From positions 1 to 64,000 of the forward strand of contig JADCFP010000034.1 in NCBI GenBank assembly GCA_020249465.1: a stretch of 64,000 nt of DNA, read 5' to 3'. Within the stretch, counting starts at the first letter, position 1. Every line of letters starts with the position of its first letter. Below the pieces are notes generated by a model. That model was not told where the DNA came from. It was given only the letters and a program-made list of their open reading frames with translations, and searched no databases. Made by a program: the position numbers and the translations under genes. The stretch comes from Roseomonas sp. (lineage in GTDB: Bacteria > Pseudomonadota > Alphaproteobacteria > Acetobacterales > Acetobacteraceae). Below, one piece after another: positions 52,765 through 62,267 of the stretch.

Positions 52765-53808
52765 TTATCGAGCCCCGCCATTTGCGCAAGCCTGCCAGAC
52801 GGCCAGCGCCTGGATGGTTTCCGCCACATCATGCACACGCAAAATGGCCGCGCCGCGCGCTGCGCCAGCGAGCGCCACGGCAAGGCTGCCGGCGAGCCGC
52901 GCTTCGGCCTGCTCCACCCCCGATAGCGTGCCGATGAAGCGCTTGCGCGACGCGCCCAGCATGATTGGGCAGCCAATCCCCGCGAGGATTGGCAAGGCTT
53001 CAATCAAGGCAAGGTTATGCGCCATGGTCTTGCCAAAACCGATGCCGGGATCAATCGCGATCCGCCCGCGCGCAATGCCGAGCGCTTCAAGTGTGGCCAC
53101 ACGGTCGCGCAGAAAGCGCGCCACATCCAAGACCACATCGGCGTAATCGGCCTGCGCCTGCATCTCGCGCGGGTCGGTGCCCGGCATATGCATCAGCACC
53201 ACCGGTGTCTGCGTGCGTGTCAGCAAATCAACTGCCGCCGGATCATGGCGCAGCGCGGTCACGTCATTGATGATTTCAGCGCCGGCATCCAAGGCGGCCT
53301 GCATGGTCGCGGCATGGCGTGTATCGATGCTGACCGGCGCGGCCTTGGCCAATTCCCGCACCACCGGAATGACGCGGGCGATTTCCGCCTCAGGCGCAAC
53401 CGGTTCCGCGCCGGGGCGCGTTGATTCACCACCAATATCCAGGATATCCGCGCCCGCTTCCAGCATGGCATGGCCCGCTTCAATCGCCGCGCTGGGATCA
53501 AAATGTCGCCCGCCGTCGGAAAAACTATCGGGCGTGATGTTCAGAATGCCCATCACCAGCGGGCGAGCGCTGGCTAGCCCGGCAAAGGGCAAGGGCCGCG
53601 CCGTGATCGCCTCGATCTCATCGCCCCACTCTTCCGGAAGCGCCGCGACAGGAAGGGTCGCGACTTCGCGCCCATCTTCGATCAGTCGTGCCAAGGAAAA
53701 GGCCAGATCGCCACCCTGCAAGGGTAGCGCCTGGCCTTCACCAATGGCCCGAAACGCGGCTGGGCCTGACAGCAGGCCCTGCGGATGCAACCAACGATCA
53801 GACGCCAC
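52765..53808 (-). CDS. folP: Dihydropteroate synthase
   Basis: A 347-residue folate enzyme joining 4-aminobenzoate and pterin diphosphate. Core signatures 'LVMGILNITPDSFSDGG' (about residue 85) and 'ADILDIGGESTRPGAEPV' (about residue 118), then 'RGRIAIDPGIGFGKTMAHNL' and 'PIMLGASRKRFIGTLSG' toward the end. The N-terminal ~80 residues are an extra small domain seen in alphaproteobacterial FolP. It follows ftsH by six bases in one operon. Confidence 0.93.
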   Translation of the reverse strand: MASDRWLHPQGLLSGPAAFRAIGEGQALPLQGGDLAFSLARLIEDGREVATLPVAALPEEWGDEIEAITARPLPFAGLASARPLVMGILNITPDSFSDGGRHFDPSAAIEAGHAMLEAGADILDIGGESTRPGAEPVAPEAEIARVIPVVRELAKAAPVSIDTRHAATMQAALDAGAEIINDVTALRHDPAAVDLLTRTQTPVVLMHMPGTDPREMQAQADYADVVLDVARFLRDRVATLEALGIARGRIAIDPGIGFGKTMAHNLALIEALPILAGIGCPIMLGASRKRFIGTLSGVEQAEARLAGSLAVALAGAARGAAILRVHDVAETIQALAVWQACANGGAR

Positions 53809-53814
53809 GACTAC

Positions 53815-55737
53815 TCAGGTGGCGGGCGCCGCGCCTGGGGAAAGCCCACCGGGGCGAATGCTGGGCCGGCCCGCCGTCGGCACGCTGCCGCGGCCCTGGT
53901 TCACCGGCTCATCCGGGCGATTGCGCACCACGGGTTCACCATTGATCACCTGACGGATTTCATCGCCGCTCAGCGTTTCATGCTCCAGCAAACCCTTCGC
54001 CAGCAAATGGAGTTCATCCATTTTTTCGGTCAGGATTTTCGTGGCGCGCGCATAGGCACCATCAATGATTCCGCGGATTTCCGCATCAATCATGCGCGCG
54101 GTTTCTTCCGAGACATTCTTCGTTTGCGTCACAGAATGGCCGAGGAACACTTCCTGGCTATTGTCGCCATAGGCGATCATGCCGAGCTTTTCACTCATGC
54201 CCCATTCGGTCACCATCATGCGCGCCTGATTAGTCGCCATTTTGATGTCGCCGGACGCGCCATTGCTGACCTTATCCGCACCGAAAATCAGCTCTTCCGC
54301 GACACGCCCACCCATCGCCATGGCGAGTTCCGCCTTGAGCTTGGATTTATGCTTGGAATAACGGTCACCTTCCGGCAGCGACATCACCAGACCAAGCGCG
54401 CGGCCACGCGGAATGATGGTGGCCTTATGCACCGGGTCACATTCCGGTTCATTCATGGCAACCAAGGCATGGCCCGCTTCATGATAGGCGGTCATGCGCT
54501 TTTCGGCCTCGGACATCACAAGGCTGCGCCGTTCCGCGCCCATCAGCACCTTGTCCTTGGCGGCTTCAAATTCCGCCATGCCGACCGTGCGCCGACCCGT
54601 ACGCGCCGCGAGAAGTGCGGCTTCGTTCACCAGGTTCGCCAGATCAGCACCCGAAAAACCCGGCGTGCCGCGCGCAATAACCTTGGGGTCCACATCGGAA
54701 GCGAGCGGCACCTTGCGCATATGCACGCGCAGGATTTTCTCGCGCCCATTCACATCCGGATTGGGCACCACAACCTGACGGTCAAACCGGCCCGGGCGCA
54801 GCAGCGCAGGGTCCAGCACATCCGGGCGGTTGGTCGCGGCAATCAGGATCACGCCCTCATTGCTTTCGAAACCGTCCATTTCAACGAGCATCTGATTGAG
54901 CGTCTGTTCGCGTTCATCATTGCCGCCGCCAAGCCCGGCGCCGCGATGGCGTCCGACCGCGTCAATTTCGTCAATGAAGATGATGCAAGGCGCGTTCTTC
55001 TTGCCTTGTTCGAACATGTCACGCACGCGCGATGCGCCAACACCCACGAACATTTCAACGAAATCCGAACCAGAAATCGTGAAGAAGGGCACATTCGCCT
55101 CACCGGCGATCGACCGCGCAAGCAAAGTCTTACCCGTACCGGGCGGACCCACCAGCAGCACACCCTTCGGGATCTTACCGCCCAGGCGCTGGAATTTCTG
55201 CGGATCGCGCAGGAATTCGACAATTTCCTCAAGCTCCGCCTTGGCTTCATCAATGCCGGCGACATCATCAAAGGTCACACGGCCCTGCTTTTCGGTCAGC
55301 AGCTTGGCGCGGGATTTGCCGAAACCCATGGCGCGGCCACCGCCGCCCTGCATCTGGCGCATGAAGAAAATCCATACGCCAATCAGCAGCAGCATCGGGA
55401 ACCAGGACGCCAAATAATGCAGCAGCGGATTCACTTCCGCCTCCTCAGGCCGGGCCACCACGCGCACGCCCTTTTCGGTCAGGCGCGAAATCATGGCCGG
55501 GTCTTCCGGTGTATAGGTGGTGAATTGGCGGCCATCACTCAGCTGGCCGGTCAGGGTGCGGCCCTGGATGGTGACATCGCGCACATGGCCGGCCTGCACC
55601 TCATTCAAAAAGTCGGAATAGGCGACTTGAGAGGTACCAGGGCGGCTTGAACCGCTCGGTTGAAACAGGTTGAACAGCGCCACCAGCAGCAGCGCCACGA
55701 TCACCCATAAAGCCATGTTTCGGCTGAAATTATTCAC
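53815..55737 (-). CDS. ftsH: ATP-dependent zinc metalloprotease FtsH
   Basis: A 640-residue inner-membrane AAA+ protease. Two membrane helices near the N-terminus ('[19 protein letters not shown]' and '[22 protein letters not shown]'), Walker A '[20 protein letters not shown]' (about residue 193), Walker B '[17 protein letters not shown]', arginine-finger region '[14 protein letters not shown]', and the zinc site '[12 protein letters not shown]' (HEAGH). It degrades misfolded membrane proteins and regulators such as LpxC. Between tilS and folP, as in related genomes. Confidence 0.96.
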   Translation of the reverse strand: MNNFSRNMALWVIVALLLVALFNLFQPSGSSRPGTSQVAYSDFLNEVQAGHVRDVTIQGRTLTGQLSDGRQFTTYTPEDPAMISRLTEKGVRVVARPEEAEVNPLLHYLASWFPMLLLIGVWIFFMRQMQGGGGRAMGFGKSRAKLLTEKQGRVTFDDVAGIDEAKAELEEIVEFLRDPQKFQRLGGKIPKGVLLVGPPGTGKTLLARSIAGEANVPFFTISGSDFVEMFVGVGASRVRDMFEQGKKNAPCIIFIDEIDAVGRHRGAGLGGGNDEREQTLNQMLVEMDGFESNEGVILIAATNRPDVLDPALLRPGRFDRQVVVPNPDVNGREKILRVHMRKVPLASDVDPKVIARGTPGFSGADLANLVNEAALLAARTGRRTVGMAEFEAAKDKVLMGAERRSLVMSEAEKRMTAYHEAGHALVAMNEPECDPVHKATIIPRGRALGLVMSLPEGDRYSKHKSKLKAELAMAMGGRVAEELIFGADKVSNGASGDIKMATNQARMMVTEWGMSEKLGMIAYGDNSQEVFLGHSVTQTKNVSEETARMIDAEIRGIIDGAYARATKILTEKMDELHLLAKGLLEHETLSGDEIRQVINGEPVVRNRPDEPVNQGRGSVPTAGRPSIRPGGLSPGAAPAT

Positions 55738-55856
55738 CGCAACCCTTCCATCTTCAGGAGCATGATGGCGTCATCCGCCGCCTGCTGCCAGCATACATAG
55801 TGAGGCTTCACGCATCTTGAATGTCCCGCGTGAAATATCCAGCCACGGAAGCGCGA

Positions 55857-57062
55857 TCAACCCGGGGGAAGGCCGCCGCCCTTGGGGGCAAAGACCAGGC
55901 GCCAAGCTGAAGCTTCCACACCTTCACCATAGAACAGCCCGGGCAGGACCGCCAGCTTTCCCTTTTCATCCCAAAGCGCTGGCAGGGCTTTCAGCGCGGC
56001 AAGCGGCGTTTTGGTCTGACGCCGGAAGGTGGCCGCTGCCGAGCCCAAGGCGCCACAAGTCCAGCCGGGGCGCTCCAGGCCGGTCACCAGAAAGCGCCCA
56101 TCCCACAAAAAGGGCGGCTTCAGGGGATGGGCAGGGGCGATCAGGCCGGGGTCTCGCACCACCAGAAGGCGCCCGCCCGCGCCGGGGCGTATCCAGGCGC
56201 CGGCCAAGCTGCCGCCGCCGCGCGCCAGTAGCGCTGCCGTGGCCTCAAGCGGGACCGGCCAGGTGGCGCCGCCGATCAGGCCAATCAGGCGCGCCAGCGC
56301 CGCGACGCCCAGCGCATCGCTGCCAAGCGCCTTTGGGTCCACCCAGGCATAGGCTTCCGGGTGGATTTCCGCCGCTGCCGCCAACCGGTCCAGCAGCGCG
56401 GCTTCCTGGCGGGCACGACGCAGCGCGAATGCCGCCGCCGCTTCGGCCAGCGCCTGCACCCCATCACCTTCCCCGCCAGGATCGGCCAAGGCTTGGCGCA
56501 GGCGGATACGGGCAAAGCGCGGATTGTCATTGGAAGGATCGCGTATCGGGGAGATGCCGGCGGCGGCCACCACCGCTTCCAGCCGGGCCGGGGCAACGCC
56601 CAGAAGCGGGCGCAGGATCAGGCAATCGGGCGCTACGCGGAGCGCCGCCATGGCCGCCAGGCCCGCCGCACCACTGCCGCGCAAGGCCCGAAAGGCCAGG
56701 GTTTCCGCCTGATCGCCGCGATGATGGCCGAGCAGCAGCCAGGGGCAGCCATGGCGCGCCGCGGCTTCGGTTAACGCCGCCAGCCGCGCCATTCGGGCGC
56801 GTTCCTGCATCCGCGCGCCGCTGGGCAGGCCAAGCCGCAGGCACGCCGCTGTGATACCGGCGCCGGCCAGCAGGCCCGTGACATGATCAGCCTCGGCCCC
56901 GCTTTCTGGCCTGAGCCCATGATCCGCGACCAGAGCCACTACCCTCCCGCCCCGCGCCGCCACCCAATGTCGTGCGAGCAAGGCAGTCGCCAGGCTATGC
57001 GGCCCGCCCGAGACCGCGACCGCAAGCGATGGCGCCGCGCCAAATGGCCCCAGCGGCGCCAT
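55857..57062 (-). CDS. tilS: tRNA(Ile)-lysidine synthase with a variant PP-loop
   Basis: A 401-residue PP-loop ATPase that modifies the wobble C of the AUA-reading tRNA-Ile. The ATP-binding motif reads 'SLAVAVSGGPHSLATALL' (about residue 16): the family norm SGGxDS has His in place of Asp, from CAT versus GAT. 'VALVADHGLRPES' and 'LLLGHHRGDQAETLAFRALRGSG' are intact, as is the C-terminal region. It sits in the pal-cpoB-tilS-ftsH string. The odd His could be a sequencing base error or a natural variant. Confidence 0.88.
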   Translation of the reverse strand: MAPLGPFGAAPSLAVAVSGGPHSLATALLARHWVAARGGRVVALVADHGLRPESGAEADHVTGLLAGAGITAACLRLGLPSGARMQERARMARLAALTEAAARHGCPWLLLGHHRGDQAETLAFRALRGSGAAGLAAMAALRVAPDCLILRPLLGVAPARLEAVVAAAGISPIRDPSNDNPRFARIRLRQALADPGGEGDGVQALAEAAAAFALRRARQEAALLDRLAAAAEIHPEAYAWVDPKALGSDALGVAALARLIGLIGGATWPVPLEATAALLARGGGSLAGAWIRPGAGGRLLVVRDPGLIAPAHPLKPPFLWDGRFLVTGLERPGWTCGALGSAAATFRRQTKTPLAALKALPALWDEKGKLAVLPGLFYGEGVEASAWRLVFAPKGGGLPPG

Positions 57063-57133
57063 GGCAGCAGCGAATTCGGCGCGGCTGACCGGCAGGCTCA
57101 GCGCAGGAAGCTGGCTATCCCCATGGGGCTATC

Positions 57134-57976
57134 TCACCGGCATTGCGCACGGCGGCGGCTATCCGCGGCGCGCTGCGCCTGGGGGCCAGACAGGTTGGGG
57201 AAGTTGGAACGCAGATTATCCAAGGTCTCGCAGGCTTCGCGCTTGGCGCCGAAGCCCTGGAAGGCATTGGCCAGGCCGATCATCGCCTCCGGCGCGCGGG
57301 CGCCCTGGCGATTGCGGCTATAGGCCTCGTCATAGGCGAGGGCAGCATTCTGGAAGTCCCGCTTGCCCATCAGCGCATCGCCCAGCAGCAGTGACGCATC
57401 CTGGGCGCGGGCACCCGGGCGGGCGCGGATCGCCTCCCGCGCGGCGGCCTCGGCCGCAGCAAAGTCGCGCCGGCCGAGAGCGGCCTGACCATCCGCAATG
57501 GCCTTTTCGGCGGTTCTAGGGGCGCTGGAGGGTGCCGGGGCTGGTGCTTGCGCCGCCGGCCCCGGCTGAGGAGGGCGCGGGGCGGCCGGCCGGCCAGCCC
57601 CTCTCTCGAGCGCTTGCAGGCGGAAATCCAGATCGCCGCGCAGTTTTTCGATCTCGGCGCGCATCTGCCGATCATTATTATCGGCGACATCGGCGCGTCC
57701 ACGCAGGCGGCGGTTTTCTTCTTCCAGCTCCTGCACGCGACCGAGCAATTGCTGCACCAAATCGCCCGAAGCGGCGGACCCGCGCGCCGGCGCACTTGGC
57801 GCGGGTGCCACGGCACCACCACCGCGCCGCAGCGCATCAAGTTCCCGCCGCAAATCCAGGATCTGGTTTTGCAGCGCAATGCCCTCACGGGTTTCCACCT
57901 GAGCCTGCACAGGGCTGGCCAGAGCCAACCCAAGGCCCAGAAGCGCCAGACGGACAGCCGGGGTGAAGCCTGCCAT
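57134..57976 (-). CDS. cpoB: Cell division coordinator CpoB / Tol-Pal system protein YbgF
   Basis: A 280-residue periplasmic protein. Signal peptide MAGFTPAVRLALLGLGLALASPVQAQ; I use this Met rather than the one ten codons earlier. Then a coiled coil (about residues 30-125: 'EGIALQNQILDLRRELDAL', 'LQQLLGRVQELEEENRRLRGR'), a Pro/Ala-rich linker, and three TPR-like repeats from about 165 ('IADGQAALGRRDFAAAEAAAREAI', 'LLLGDALMGKRDFQNAALAYDEAY'). CpoB coordinates PBP1B and Tol-Pal during division. Directly after pal. Confidence 0.92.
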   Translation of the reverse strand: MAGFTPAVRLALLGLGLALASPVQAQVETREGIALQNQILDLRRELDALRRGGGAVAPAPSAPARGSAASGDLVQQLLGRVQELEEENRRLRGRADVADNNDRQMRAEIEKLRGDLDFRLQALERGAGRPAAPRPPQPGPAAQAPAPAPSSAPRTAEKAIADGQAALGRRDFAAAEAAAREAIRARPGARAQDASLLLGDALMGKRDFQNAALAYDEAYSRNRQGARAPEAMIGLANAFQGFGAKREACETLDNLRSNFPNLSGPQAQRAADSRRRAQCR

Positions 57977-58015
57977 GGTCTTCAAGCGGCGCGACCGAAG
58001 CCGCACCCCTTTCTT

Positions 58016-58489
58016 TTACCGAACAACCGTGACGGCGCGGCGGTTCTGCGCCCAGGAGCTTTCATCCGAACCCAGCGCCGCCGGCTGATCCTTGCCGAAG
58101 GAGATGGTGGAAATGCGTGAGCCATTCACACCGCCTGCCACCAGCGCATCGCGGGTGGAATTGGCGCGGCGTTGACCAAGGGCCAGGTTGTATTCGCGCG
58201 TGCCGCGTTCATCGGTATGGCCTTCAACCAAGACCTGCACTTCCGGAAAGCGGCCCATCCATTCAGCCTGGCGCTGCAACACCGGGCGCTGATCGGCGCG
58301 GATATTGCTGCGATCAAAATCGAAGAAGATGCGGTCACCGACATTGGCGACAAGATCTTCCTGGCTACCAGGGCGGATATTGCCGGCCCCACCCAAGCCA
58401 GCCCCCGTGCCGGAGCTATTGCTAGAATCAGAATTGGAACAGGCGGCGAGCAGCGCGATGCTGGCAATACCGAGGAATTTCAACTTCAT
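58016..58489 (-). CDS. pal: Peptidoglycan-associated lipoprotein
   Basis: A 157-residue outer-membrane lipoprotein. Signal and lipobox MKLKFLGIASIALLAAC (Cys at residue 17); the ORF-track start adds 24 unrelated residues. OmpA-like peptidoglycan-binding domain: 'DRIFFDFDRSNIRADQRPVL' and 'VLVEGHTDERGTREYNLALGQRRA' (about residues 85-125), ending 'AQNRRAVTVVR'. It anchors the outer membrane to peptidoglycan within Tol-Pal. The tolQRAB genes lie outside or are elsewhere; the region upstream holds an IS remnant. Confidence 0.95.
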   Translation of the reverse strand: MKLKFLGIASIALLAACSNSDSSNSSGTGAGLGGAGNIRPGSQEDLVANVGDRIFFDFDRSNIRADQRPVLQRQAEWMGRFPEVQVLVEGHTDERGTREYNLALGQRRANSTRDALVAGGVNGSRISTISFGKDQPAALGSDESSWAQNRRAVTVVR

Positions 58490-58559
58490 GACTGGTTTCC
58501 TTTCAGGAAAATCGTAGCTTTGTGCAGCGCGGTAAAGGCTCGCTCCTCCAAGGTCAAGC

Positions 58560-58956
58560 AAAAACCTAACAGCCTACTGAAAACCTGCCATTTACCATCA
58601 CTGTTTTGTCCGGCGATGCTGGTTTCACCGATGCTTGCGCCTGAACATGGCCGCTTGCAGTCGTTATTTGGCTTTGTCGCCACGCTCGGGACCGACTCCG
58701 GGACCCATGCCGCCACCACCTGCAACGTCGGTAGGTGAATAAGTTTGGGTACTAAGGCGGCAAGAAAGAACTGACAGCCCACCCTGGGCAGCCCGCCATG
58801 GCGCGCCTTGCGTAGGCCAGCCACTGACTTGGCCAGGCCGAAGCCCGCCTTGATCCGCTTGCAGTTATGCGGGCTGATCGCATAGCGCGCTATTCGACAG
58901 GCTGTGACTTTCTGCAGCCTGATAAGAGCCGCTTGGCCCTGACAGATCGTGCTTCT
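58560..58956 (-). pseudogene. IS1182/IS5-like transposase C-terminal remnant
   Basis: On the minus strand an open frame reads 'YAISPHNCKRIKAGFGLAKSVAG' followed by 'LRKARHGGLPRVGCQFFLAALVPKLIHLP', closely resembling the end of DDE transposases of the IS1182/IS5 group (family pattern: S-x-R-K-R-I-E-E-x-F-G-W-x-K ... L-x-x-L-R-x-R-G-L-x-R-V-x-x-x-F-x-x-A-A-x-A-Y-N-L-I-R-L-P). Several conserved residues are altered and the first two thirds are missing. It occupies the 600-base gap between pal and the phosphoesterase gene; the remainder of that gap holds no gene I can support. Confidence 0.72.
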
Positions 58957-59088
58957 TTATGTCTCTAATCAGCTTGCTGTACGTCTGCTGCGCAGCCCAA
59001 ACTTCTCCGTTAGGCTGCACGGGGCCAGCCCTTCAATCCCGCGGCGGGCTATGACATCCTCGGACACCCAACGTCAGGAACCAAGCCA

Positions 59089-59859
59089 ATGCGCCTTGCG
59101 GTCATCTCCGACATCCATGGCAATGTCGCGGCACTCGAAGCGGCGCTGGATGATATCGCGCGGCGCGGCATCGCCAACATTATCTGCCTGGGCGATTGCG
59201 CGTCCGGCATGTGCTGGCCCAATGAGACAACGCGCTTGCTCATGGAAAAGAGTATCCCGACCATTCGCGGCAATCATGATCGCTGGCTTACGGATCGCGT
59301 GGCCGAGGGGCTGAAGGGCCAGGATGGCTTCGCCTTTCAGGAAACCACCGCCGATCAGCGCGCCTGGCTTTACGCCTTGCCGGAACGCCTGACACCCGCG
59401 CCGGGAATCCTCGCCTGCCATGGCACGCCCGCGTCCGATGTGCGCAACCTGTTGGAAGACCCGCGTCATGGCATTCTGGTGCCATCGCCGCTTTCGGCCA
59501 TTCGCGACAGGCTTGGTGAGGATGGCATGGCAGCGCGCGTCGTGCTGTGCGGCCATAGCCATCAGTCGAGCATCATCCACATGCCCGGCGATGGCCCGCT
59601 TGTGGTCAATCCCGGCAGCCTTGGCCTGCCCGGCTTTCGTGTGACGCGCGGCGATCATCCGCATCGCGCTGAGGCGCGATCCCCCCATGCGCGCTACGCC
59701 ATCATCCACGCGACCCAGGGCGCGAAGCCGATGGCGGAGCTGATCTCCCTTGTCTATGACTGGGAAAGCGCCGCGCGGCGGGCTGAGGAGGTGGGCGCCA
59801 ACCACGCCTGGCCGCATGTGCTGCGCACCGGGTATTTGCCGGAATCGCTCGACGAATAG
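59089..59859 (+). CDS. Calcineurin-like metallophosphoesterase (YfcE/DR1281-like)
   Basis: A 256-residue metal-dependent phosphoesterase. Motifs in order: 'RLAVISDIHGNVAALEAALDD' (D-x-H, residues about 2-22), 'IICLGDCASG' (GD), 'IRGNHDRWL' (GNHD), 'LACHGTPASD' and 'VVLCGHSHQSSIIH' (GHSH). 'VNPGSLGLPGFR' is common in the family. The substrate is unknown; relatives act on nucleotides or as phosphodiesterases. It starts right after the IS remnant with a 132-base gap and is 29 bases before the MscS gene. Confidence 0.9.
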   Translation: MRLAVISDIHGNVAALEAALDDIARRGIANIICLGDCASGMCWPNETTRLLMEKSIPTIRGNHDRWLTDRVAEGLKGQDGFAFQETTADQRAWLYALPERLTPAPGILACHGTPASDVRNLLEDPRHGILVPSPLSAIRDRLGEDGMAARVVLCGHSHQSSIIHMPGDGPLVVNPGSLGLPGFRVTRGDHPHRAEARSPHARYAIIHATQGAKPMAELISLVYDWESAARRAEEVGANHAWPHVLRTGYLPESLDE

Positions 59860-59888
59860 GCGGCCAGTACGGCCCCCAGACAATCCCA

Positions 59889-61544
59889 ATGAAGCCCGCG
59901 CCGAAAGACAAGCTGCTCATGCCCCACCGAATGCTTGCGAGCCTGTTTTTGCTGATTTTCGGTTTGCTGCCCTGCGGCACATCGGCCGGCCTGCTACCGG
60001 CACTCGATACGTCAAGCCCTTATGCAACCATGCGGTCTTTCGACCAGGAAATGCAGCGCATCGCCACCCTTTATGAGGCCTATCGCGCGCATCCCAGTGA
60101 CCGGGCGCAACGCAACCTTGGCTTCGCCATACGCCGCGCCGCAGATCAATTGCTTGACATGAGCCACGTACCGCCCGCGACACAATCCAAGGTGGGTGCG
60201 CGATCATTGGCAGAGCTTGCGGATATATTGCTGCGCATACCTGAAATTCCGCCAGAAACCATCCCTGGTGTGCCCGGCCAGACAAATAGGCCCATTCCCG
60301 CCCGCTGGACCCTGCCCGGCACCGAGCTTCGTATCGAACGCGTCAGCCAAGGCGATACGCCGCCTGATTTTCGTTTCTCATCAACAACAATCGCGCGCCT
60401 GGAGCAATTTCATTTTGCGATCATTGGCCAGCCACCCTTGAGACCTTCGCCACTGACACATTGGCGGCAGGCGCAAATTGAAATTGCTGGCCCGCTTGTT
60501 CCTCAGCGTGTGATCGATGGTCTGCCACTATCGCTCCGCCGACCTATTCTTGAAGCAGCACTCTGGAAAATTCTCGCTTCCATTCTTGTCATGCTGATAG
60601 CCTTTGGGATCATTATCGGTTGGGCTGGCATGGCTCGCCGCCTTGCGCGGGGTGCGTCGCCCACGCGACGCACGGCACGCTGGCTGACCGTGCCGCTTGT
60701 GCTCGCGGTCACTGCGGCCCTTGCGCATTATGTGATTGATCGGCAGATCAATCTGACTGGCATATTGTGGGATATCGAAACCCTCGCCACGACTATTCTG
60801 CTTTACGTGGCTGCCGCCTGGGCTACGGCGCTGGCCTGCCGTTTTGTGGCAGAGGCGATCATTGCTTCCCCACATATCCCAGATGATGGCTATGATGCAC
60901 ATTTGCTACGACTGCTGGCCCGCGTTGCGGGTTTCATCAGTGGTGCCACCGTATTGGTCTATGGGGCCAATGATCTGGGTTTGCCCGCACTTGGCGTCGC
61001 CGCGGGCCTTGGGGTCGGCAGCGTCGCCCTTGCCTTGGCATCGCAATCCACCGTCGAAAATCTTTTCGGTGGCGTTTCCATTTTTGCGGATCGGCCGTTC
61101 AGGGTTGGGGATATGATTCGCTTTAATGATCTCAGGGGTACCGTTGAATCAATCGGTCCGCGCTCAACGCGCATTCGCGCCATGGATGGCACGTTGACCA
61201 CCGTGCCGAATGCCGATATCGCCCGCGCGCATGTCAATAATCTTTCGCTACGCAATAGTTTCCTGTTTGAGCATCGGGTAAATCTACCAGCGGGTGCGAC
61301 TGCGGCGCAGATAACCGCCTTGCTCGCGGCGCTTAGCCGTTTATTGGAAGAACATCCGGCAGTCGAAAAAGTGGATGGTTCACCCCATGTCCGCCTGACG
61401 TCGCTCGCCCCTGATGCTGGTGGAATTCATCTTTTTGCGCATGTGATCGCAAAGAATGAAGAGGAATTTCTGCGGACACAGGAGGTAATTTTGCTGCGTA
61501 TCATGCAGTTGATCGCAGGTGATTCGCATCCCGCCAGCGCGTGA
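59889..61544 (+). CDS. Mechanosensitive ion channel, MscS family
   Basis: A 551-residue inner-membrane channel. N-terminal signal or anchor, a periplasmic domain of about 180 residues, then about four to five helices and the conserved pore helix and beta domain: 'LGVAAGLGVGSVALALASQSTVENLFGG' (TM3-like pore) and 'DRPFRVGDMIRFNDLRGTVESIGPRSTRIRAMDGT'. It opens on membrane tension to release solutes. The start may be the ATG 10 codons in. Less GC-rich than neighbouring genes. Confidence 0.9.
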   Translation: MKPAPKDKLLMPHRMLASLFLLIFGLLPCGTSAGLLPALDTSSPYATMRSFDQEMQRIATLYEAYRAHPSDRAQRNLGFAIRRAADQLLDMSHVPPATQSKVGARSLAELADILLRIPEIPPETIPGVPGQTNRPIPARWTLPGTELRIERVSQGDTPPDFRFSSTTIARLEQFHFAIIGQPPLRPSPLTHWRQAQIEIAGPLVPQRVIDGLPLSLRRPILEAALWKILASILVMLIAFGIIIGWAGMARRLARGASPTRRTARWLTVPLVLAVTAALAHYVIDRQINLTGILWDIETLATTILLYVAAAWATALACRFVAEAIIASPHIPDDGYDAHLLRLLARVAGFISGATVLVYGANDLGLPALGVAAGLGVGSVALALASQSTVENLFGGVSIFADRPFRVGDMIRFNDLRGTVESIGPRSTRIRAMDGTLTTVPNADIARAHVNNLSLRNSFLFEHRVNLPAGATAAQITALLAALSRLLEEHPAVEKVDGSPHVRLTSLAPDAGGIHLFAHVIAKNEEEFLRTQEVILLRIMQLIAGDSHPASA

Positions 61545-61651
61545 CATCTTTGCTGATGTCGCCGGTGAGTTTCACGAAGGATGCAAGGCCTTGACCCTAC
61601 CTGTATCATTCGCTCTGCTCGATACCAAGAAATACGGATGAAGGACATAAT

Positions 61652-62227
61652 ATGTTTCGGAGCGTGAAATTCACCCTGGCGCTGATTGGCCTGATGTTTT
61701 CTGAAGCCCAGGCTCAAGGCGCTTTCAACAAGACCCTGACCCTTCAGGGTGTGAGTTTTCACGTCACCTGCGCCAATCAGGGATCGGAAAACACCTTGCG
61801 CATCACCCCGTCAGGGACGCCATACGCGTCGCGGGTGATTGAACAAAAGGTTGACGGTTCGGTGGTTGGTGCCGAAGTCGCCGATCTGGATGGCAATGGC
61901 GCGCCGGAGATTTATGTCTTCGTGCAATCCGCCGGCAGTGGTTCATACGGGGCAGTGGTGGGCCATGCGGTTAATCATGGGTCGGCCATGGCGGTGATCT
62001 CCATGCCCGAGATAACCGATGATGCAAAGCTTTCCGCCGGCTATATGGGCAAGGATAGCTTTTCCATCGCCGGGGATCGGCTGGTGCGCCAATTCCCGAT
62101 CTATCGTGACGGTGATACCAACGCCGCGCCGAGTGGCGGTATCAGGCAAGTGCAGTATCGCCTTGTCGCACACCAAGCCGGCTTCAGGCTTCAGCCTGTT
62201 GAAGGCGAGACGAGGGAAAGGCGCTGA
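61652..62227 (+). CDS. PliI-like periplasmic inhibitor of I-type (invertebrate) lysozyme
   Basis: A 191-residue exported protein: signal peptide MFRSVKFTLALIGLMFSEAQAQ, then 'FNKTLTLQGVSFHVTCANQGSENTLRITP', 'EVADLDGNGAPEIYVFVQSAGSGSYG' and 'YMGKDSFSIAGDRLVRQFPIYRDGDTNA', which match what I know of the PliI family of lysozyme inhibitors. The SGSYG stretch corresponds to the loop thought to insert into the enzyme's active site. GAAGGACATA precedes the ATG as ribosome site. It may protect the cell against host or environmental lysozyme. The call rests on recognition only. Confidence 0.72.
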   Translation: MFRSVKFTLALIGLMFSEAQAQGAFNKTLTLQGVSFHVTCANQGSENTLRITPSGTPYASRVIEQKVDGSVVGAEVADLDGNGAPEIYVFVQSAGSGSYGAVVGHAVNHGSAMAVISMPEITDDAKLSAGYMGKDSFSIAGDRLVRQFPIYRDGDTNAAPSGGIRQVQYRLVAHQAGFRLQPVEGETRERR

Positions 62228-62267
62228 AGCAGGCCTTTCTCCGCGCTCAACCAGCTACGCATACTCT

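Noticed and set aside
53785-55650. 621-codon plus-strand ORF
   Set aside because: Exactly antisense to ftsH; composition is His/Arg/Gln-rich as expected from a complement frame.
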